DNA of 64,000 nucleotides, from assembly GCA_037974665.1 (NCBI GenBank), contig CM075775.1, positions 31,253,732 through 31,317,731 of the forward strand, given 5' to 3'. Made by a program: the position numbers and the translations under genes. The notes under the pieces are model-generated. The model was not told the origin of the DNA, made no database searches, and was given only the letters and a program-made list of their open reading frames with translations. This stretch comes from Ehretia macrophylla (taxonomy: Eukaryota > Streptophyta > Magnoliopsida > Boraginales > Ehretiaceae). Shown in pieces: positions 60,347 to 64,000 of the stretch. The stretch's first letter is position 1. Each line of letters opens with the position of its first letter.

Positions 60347-60541
60347 AATAGCAGAGACGACGACGGACGAACGAAGATGATAACATACGAATGAGGACGA
60401 CGACGGACCATGGCAGACGATGACGGACGATGACGAATGACGACAAACGATGGCGGACGACGACAAACGATGACAGATGACGACAGACGAACGAAGACGA
60501 TAACAGATGATGACGGACGAACGACGACGACGACGACGAAC
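60347..60541. repeat. GAC-rich degenerate minisatellite in the MULE
   Basis: Irregular repeats of GACGACGGACGA and ACGAATGACGACAAACGATG, ending in GACGACGACGACGACGA. It gives meaningless Arg/Ser/Val-rich frames on the minus strand. Confidence 0.85.
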
Positions 60542-60872
60542 GGGAATGAAAATTAGGGTTGATTTAGGATTCACGTTGTATTTGTGGGTTTTTTTAACAA
60601 GTTTTTGTGGGTTTGATTTGAATTAAAAATGTCGACTGAAATATGAGTGAAAAAAAAAATCGAGTGTTTGAGGGGCATAATGGTAATTGGAAAACTTAAG
60701 CATGGGCACAATTGTCTTTTCACAATTTTCTGTCAATTTAAATAGCCAGATAAATGGCAGGGATGAAAATGAGCAGATTCTGAAATATTGGGGACCTTTT
60801 GAGCATTTTGAAACAATGGAGACTAAAATGATTTTTAAGTAAACAATAGGGACCATTGCTGCATTTTTTCCT

Positions 60873-60987
60873 ACTTTTATTTTTATTTTTTAAGATTTAG
60901 AAGTAATTTAGTGGTGTGTTACTCTCCCTAACAGTTAAGAGACCATAGTTCAAATTTCATGGAATTGTGGGAGCAGGTAAAAAAAAA
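60873..60987 (+). mobile_element. tRNA-derived SINE with poly-A tail
   Basis: About 115 bp: A-box-like AATTTAGTGGTGTGTTAC, B-box-like AGTTCAAATTTC about 40 bp later, then a run of A (60979-60989). Its 16-bp target duplication AAGTTCATGTACTTTT is at 60988-61003 on the right and at 57191-57206 on the left, where the MULE has since separated it from the SINE body. Confidence 0.75.
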
Positions 60988-61003
60988 AAGTTCATGTACT
61001 TTT

Positions 61004-64000
61004 TTTTATTGTATTTGGCTTTAAAAATGTAGTTTACCTTTTAAATAAACTGTATTTGAATCTTGAGGGTAACTTGATAGAAAAAATTGATGGGTACATG
61101 ATGTTGTATGTTGAAGTCCTGTTGACATTATTACTTATTTCCTTATAGGGTGAATTCCGTCAACAAAAGAGATTGATTAGTCAGAGTAACACAAATTGAG
61201 TACTCAAGATTTTACTTATCCTAGATCCTAAAGAAGAAAGATAAGAGAAATTTTATATACCACCTTATTTTCATCACCCAAATACCACTTTATGTGTGTA
61301 TACTTAGTTAGCATACTAAAAGAAGAAAGATAAATTAAAAAGTTTATAATTTGAACATGCCAACTAAGCATCCATGTAAGAGGTGGTATTTGAGTGATAA
61401 AAATAGAGTAATATATAGTAATGCTCAAAAGATAAAGTGTATTCATATTCGGCAAGAGCAATTGTAATTTGAATTAGTAAAACATTAATTATAGTAATTA
61501 ATAAAGTTTAAATATTAATTATATATTAAGTCTTATGCTTGCAATTAAATAGTAAAAATAATATTATAGTAATTGAGACTCGTGTATTTAAAATAAATTC
61601 TGACTTAACTATTGTGTATAAGAACTGTAATTGAAAAAAAAAATACTTCCTTGTGTTAGTGAGATTGCATTGATTATTATAATATTTTTTATCGCATGTC
61701 ACATATAATAGTAGTTGCAAAGCTTTAAAAGTCATCCTTAATTATATTATTTCAAACTTTTTGAAGTACAACTGAAATAACTAACAAATCTCTTAAATCC
61801 ACTATGATCAATAGTAAAATTGAGGCATTTACGTCAAATGATAACAAATCTCAAGTTACGGCATGCAATGATCTTAAGAATTATTATAAAATCCTTTTAA
61901 ATAATCTAATTTTTCTTCTCCATTTTTATAATACTTTGATTAATATCATTTTTTTTATATAATTTTAAAATTTCAATACAAATGTAAAATTAAAATAATA
62001 AAAATAACTATTTATGTAGGCGGGGTGGGTTATATAGGGCGGGAAATACTTATCACCGCGTCCCGCCCCACCCCCGCATGGGGATTAAAAGTTAATCCCC
62101 ATCTCCCGCCCCATTCCCTATTTCCCACCCCAATCCCCGCCCATTTGGGGTGGGAGTGGGGCGGGTACCCACAATCTCCATCCCTATTGTCATCCTTAGA
62201 CGGTAACCGATCTACAAATAAGAAAAACAAAGACATAAGACTTGTTTGGAAGTGTTCTTGTTTCTTTGTTTTGTAGAACAATTTTTTGGAATAGTTTTCG
62301 AAAAGATTTCTATGAACAAAAGACCAGAAAATTTGTTTGGATTATTCAAAATGTTTTTTTTTAAAAAGGTACCTTGGAGATTATATATGAATAATTTACT
62401 TATTTTTATCAAACTATAAATAATTTCTTAAAATAATTATTAAAAATCATTAATATAAGTTTTAAATTCAAAATCACTTATTAAAATATAAAATTAAAAT
62501 TAAAATGTTCAATTAATAAATACTAAATTAATATAATTTTTAATCTTAATTTTAATTTAATTTTAGATTAATAAATTTATTAAAATTTTAATTAATTAAT
62601 TATTAGTTCATAAATTCAATTAGATAAATTCTTAATTTATTAAAATTATTAATTCAAGATTAAAATATTTTAATTATTAATTAAATAATTAATCATTAAA
62701 ATTGGTTTGGCATCATATCAATAATTAGCTAATTATTATTTGAATTAATTAATTTACATAAATAATAATATATTTAAATTTTTAATAAAAAATAAATAAA
62801 TAAAATTATTAATTAACTTAAATTAAAAGTAATTAATTTTTTTATTATTAACTTAATAATAATAATAATAATGAGTTTAGGGTAGAGGGTTGTGGGGCTG
62901 GAGGGAGGAGGGAACACAAGCACATGAAAATATGTAAAATGTGCTTTTATTTTCTTGTTTTTCAAAATAATTTCTAAAAACAATCACACAAAATAACTCA
63001 TTCTAAACAAGTATTTTGTTTTTTTTTTTTTTTGTTTTTCTTAAAAAAACAAAAAATCTTTTTTCGGAAACACTTCCAAATAGCCCCATAGTGTTTTCAT
63101 ATTGGATAAGAGTTTGTAATCAAAATTCATAAAACATGAGCAAAAATTAGATTTTTAGTTTAGCTAGATTCAATTTTGAACCCAAATTCCAACCAACAAG
63201 AAAATTTTGTTATCAAAGTTTTCTTATTTTTATTAAAGTTGTTACTTGTAAGGCTATATCAATTTTGTCAAGAACAAAACATAGCACAATTTCATCTTAT
63301 TAATTTCTCATTTTTACAAGAACAAAACTTAACCAATTTCATTATATTTATATTTTGTTCACATTGAATGACATATGTAGAGTACAAAAATTAAACAAAA
63401 AAAATAAAAAGGAAATGTTCTTCAGGAGAAAATGGCCAAAACATAAAGTACATTGTTCAATAGTAGTTCTCAAAATTTTAAGGAAAACTAATGACTCGCA
63501 AAGTGAGTCAATCATTAAACAATTGTTAAATCATGAAGACTTTTTTAAACCCAAAAAAAAAAAAAAAATCCTTTAACAATTTTTTAACATGGAAAAATAA
63601 TTTGTAGTATTTTGTCAGCTAATGCCACTTTTTTGAAATGGGAAAGTTATTAACCAAAAGGAATAAAAATAATAGAAGTGTGAACCTTCAAATAAGGCAT
63701 GCTCGACTTTTTCTTTGTCAATGGCATGCTAGACAGTAAATAATGTAAAAGTTGTATTAAAAACAATTATCTTACTACCTACCTATTTGATCAACTGGAG
63801 AGCTAGGCCTATTGTCAAGAATATCAAATTAATTGATCCTCACCTTCTTTCTTTTAGGTATCAGTGTACAAGAAGGATGGCAAATAAAGTCAGTGACTAA
63901 GTTACAAAGTACAAGAAGGATAGTAAACAATGCTGACTGGGTTGTAAAGTGTCGGATAATTCTTAAATCAGTTCGAACTAATATTGATCTATCACATATT
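61004..64000. repeat. Duplicated flank of threonine deaminase copy C, continued
   Basis: 61027-61480 matches 1507-1975; 62200-62410 matches 2255-2460; 63140-63540 and 63690-63870 match the copy B flank. Between these are AT-rich insertions absent from copy A and a C-rich/G-rich patch at 62020-62180 (imperfect inverted GGGGCGGG/CCCGCCCC words). No gene supported. Confidence 0.7.
62237..63090. mobile_element. Possible hAT-like non-autonomous element
   Basis: Left end GACTTGTTTGGAAGTGTTC and inverse right end GGGCTATTTGGAAGTGTTTC, about 850 bp apart, with AT-only DNA between. The left end is also present in copy A at 2300. Target duplication not identified. Confidence 0.4.

Larger units (their letters stand above)
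57210..60872 (-). mobile_element. Mutator-like element (MULE) with long terminal inverted repeats
   Basis: Terminal inverted repeats 57210-57356 and 60725-60872, about 147 bp and roughly 85 percent alike by eye, both reading inward AGAAAAATGCAGCAATGG-like then GGTCCCCATTG-like. Direct repeats ACTTTTATA (57201-57209) and ACTTTTATT (60873-60881) fit the 8-9 bp target duplication of Mutator elements. Inside is a MuDR-type transposase on the minus strand that has lost its catalytic core. The internal DNA near the right end carries a GAC-rich minisatellite. Confidence 0.9.

Noticed and set aside
60296..60574. Arg/Ser/Val-rich frame on the minus strand
   Set aside because: Translation of the GAC minisatellite. 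Repeat composition, not protein selection, keeps it open.
62025..62281. Overlapping 83-codon frames on both strands
   Set aside because: Caused by GC-rich inverted words and an old repeat. The same DNA in copy A is not open.

Overview
The window looks like nuclear DNA of a dicot plant. It is AT-rich. It carries one intron-containing gene for a chloroplast enzyme, and most of the rest is LTR retrotransposons, LINEs, MITEs and a Mutator-like element. The host genes that can be supported are threonine deaminase (threonine dehydratase, first step of isoleucine synthesis) and a possible small secreted cysteine-rich peptide gene. I cannot name the species. All assignments come from reading translations and repeats by eye; no database was searched.

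Layout, left to right. 1-344 (minus) is the 5' part of a second threonine deaminase copy (copy A), open to the window edge, with its upstream DNA to about 2490. 2491-22420 is a nest of Copia elements. An old element (2491-2799 and 21654-22420) was entered by element E2 (2800-21648, target duplication GTGGG). E2 was then entered by E1 (3103-8171, 475-bp LTRs), by E3 (10467-19090, an LTR-internal-LTR-gag tandem), and by a small non-autonomous LTR element in antisense (19699-21213, target duplication TGATT). A 91-bp perfect foldback and an AT microsatellite follow. 23208-24290 and 33510-34850 are copies of one block ending in a small cysteine-rich peptide sequence. Between them lie a Gypsy LTR (25770-26997) and a Tat-like Gypsy remnant with an antisense ORF (27006-31410). 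A scrap of threonine deaminase exon 1 lies at 31669-31745. 35225-36185 is a LINE relic and 36900-41930 a SIRE/Maximus-type Copia relic. 41973-42694 is a long foldback element and 42913-42984 a tRNA-Pro relic. 43165-48417 is a near-complete L1-type LINE.

The full-length threonine deaminase gene (copy C) occupies 52939-55931 on the minus strand: eight exons, 614 predicted residues, TATA box at 56053-56060. Its upstream DNA matches copy A closely, and a third partial copy of that upstream DNA (copy B) flanks the LINE. The locus therefore looks like a tandem array of the gene that decayed between retroelements. In copy C a Mutator-like element (57210-60872, 147-bp terminal inverted repeats) sits at the edge of a tRNA-derived SINE.

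Most interesting points: copy C has Cys at the position I align with Arabidopsis OMR1 Arg544, a residue changed in an isoleucine-insensitive allele. Its second intron starts with GA instead of GT. The cysteine-rich peptide exon exists in two fast-diverging copies that keep all four cysteines. I saw no CRISPR array, operon or prokaryotic signal. Apart from these points the window is ordinary repeat-rich plant DNA.
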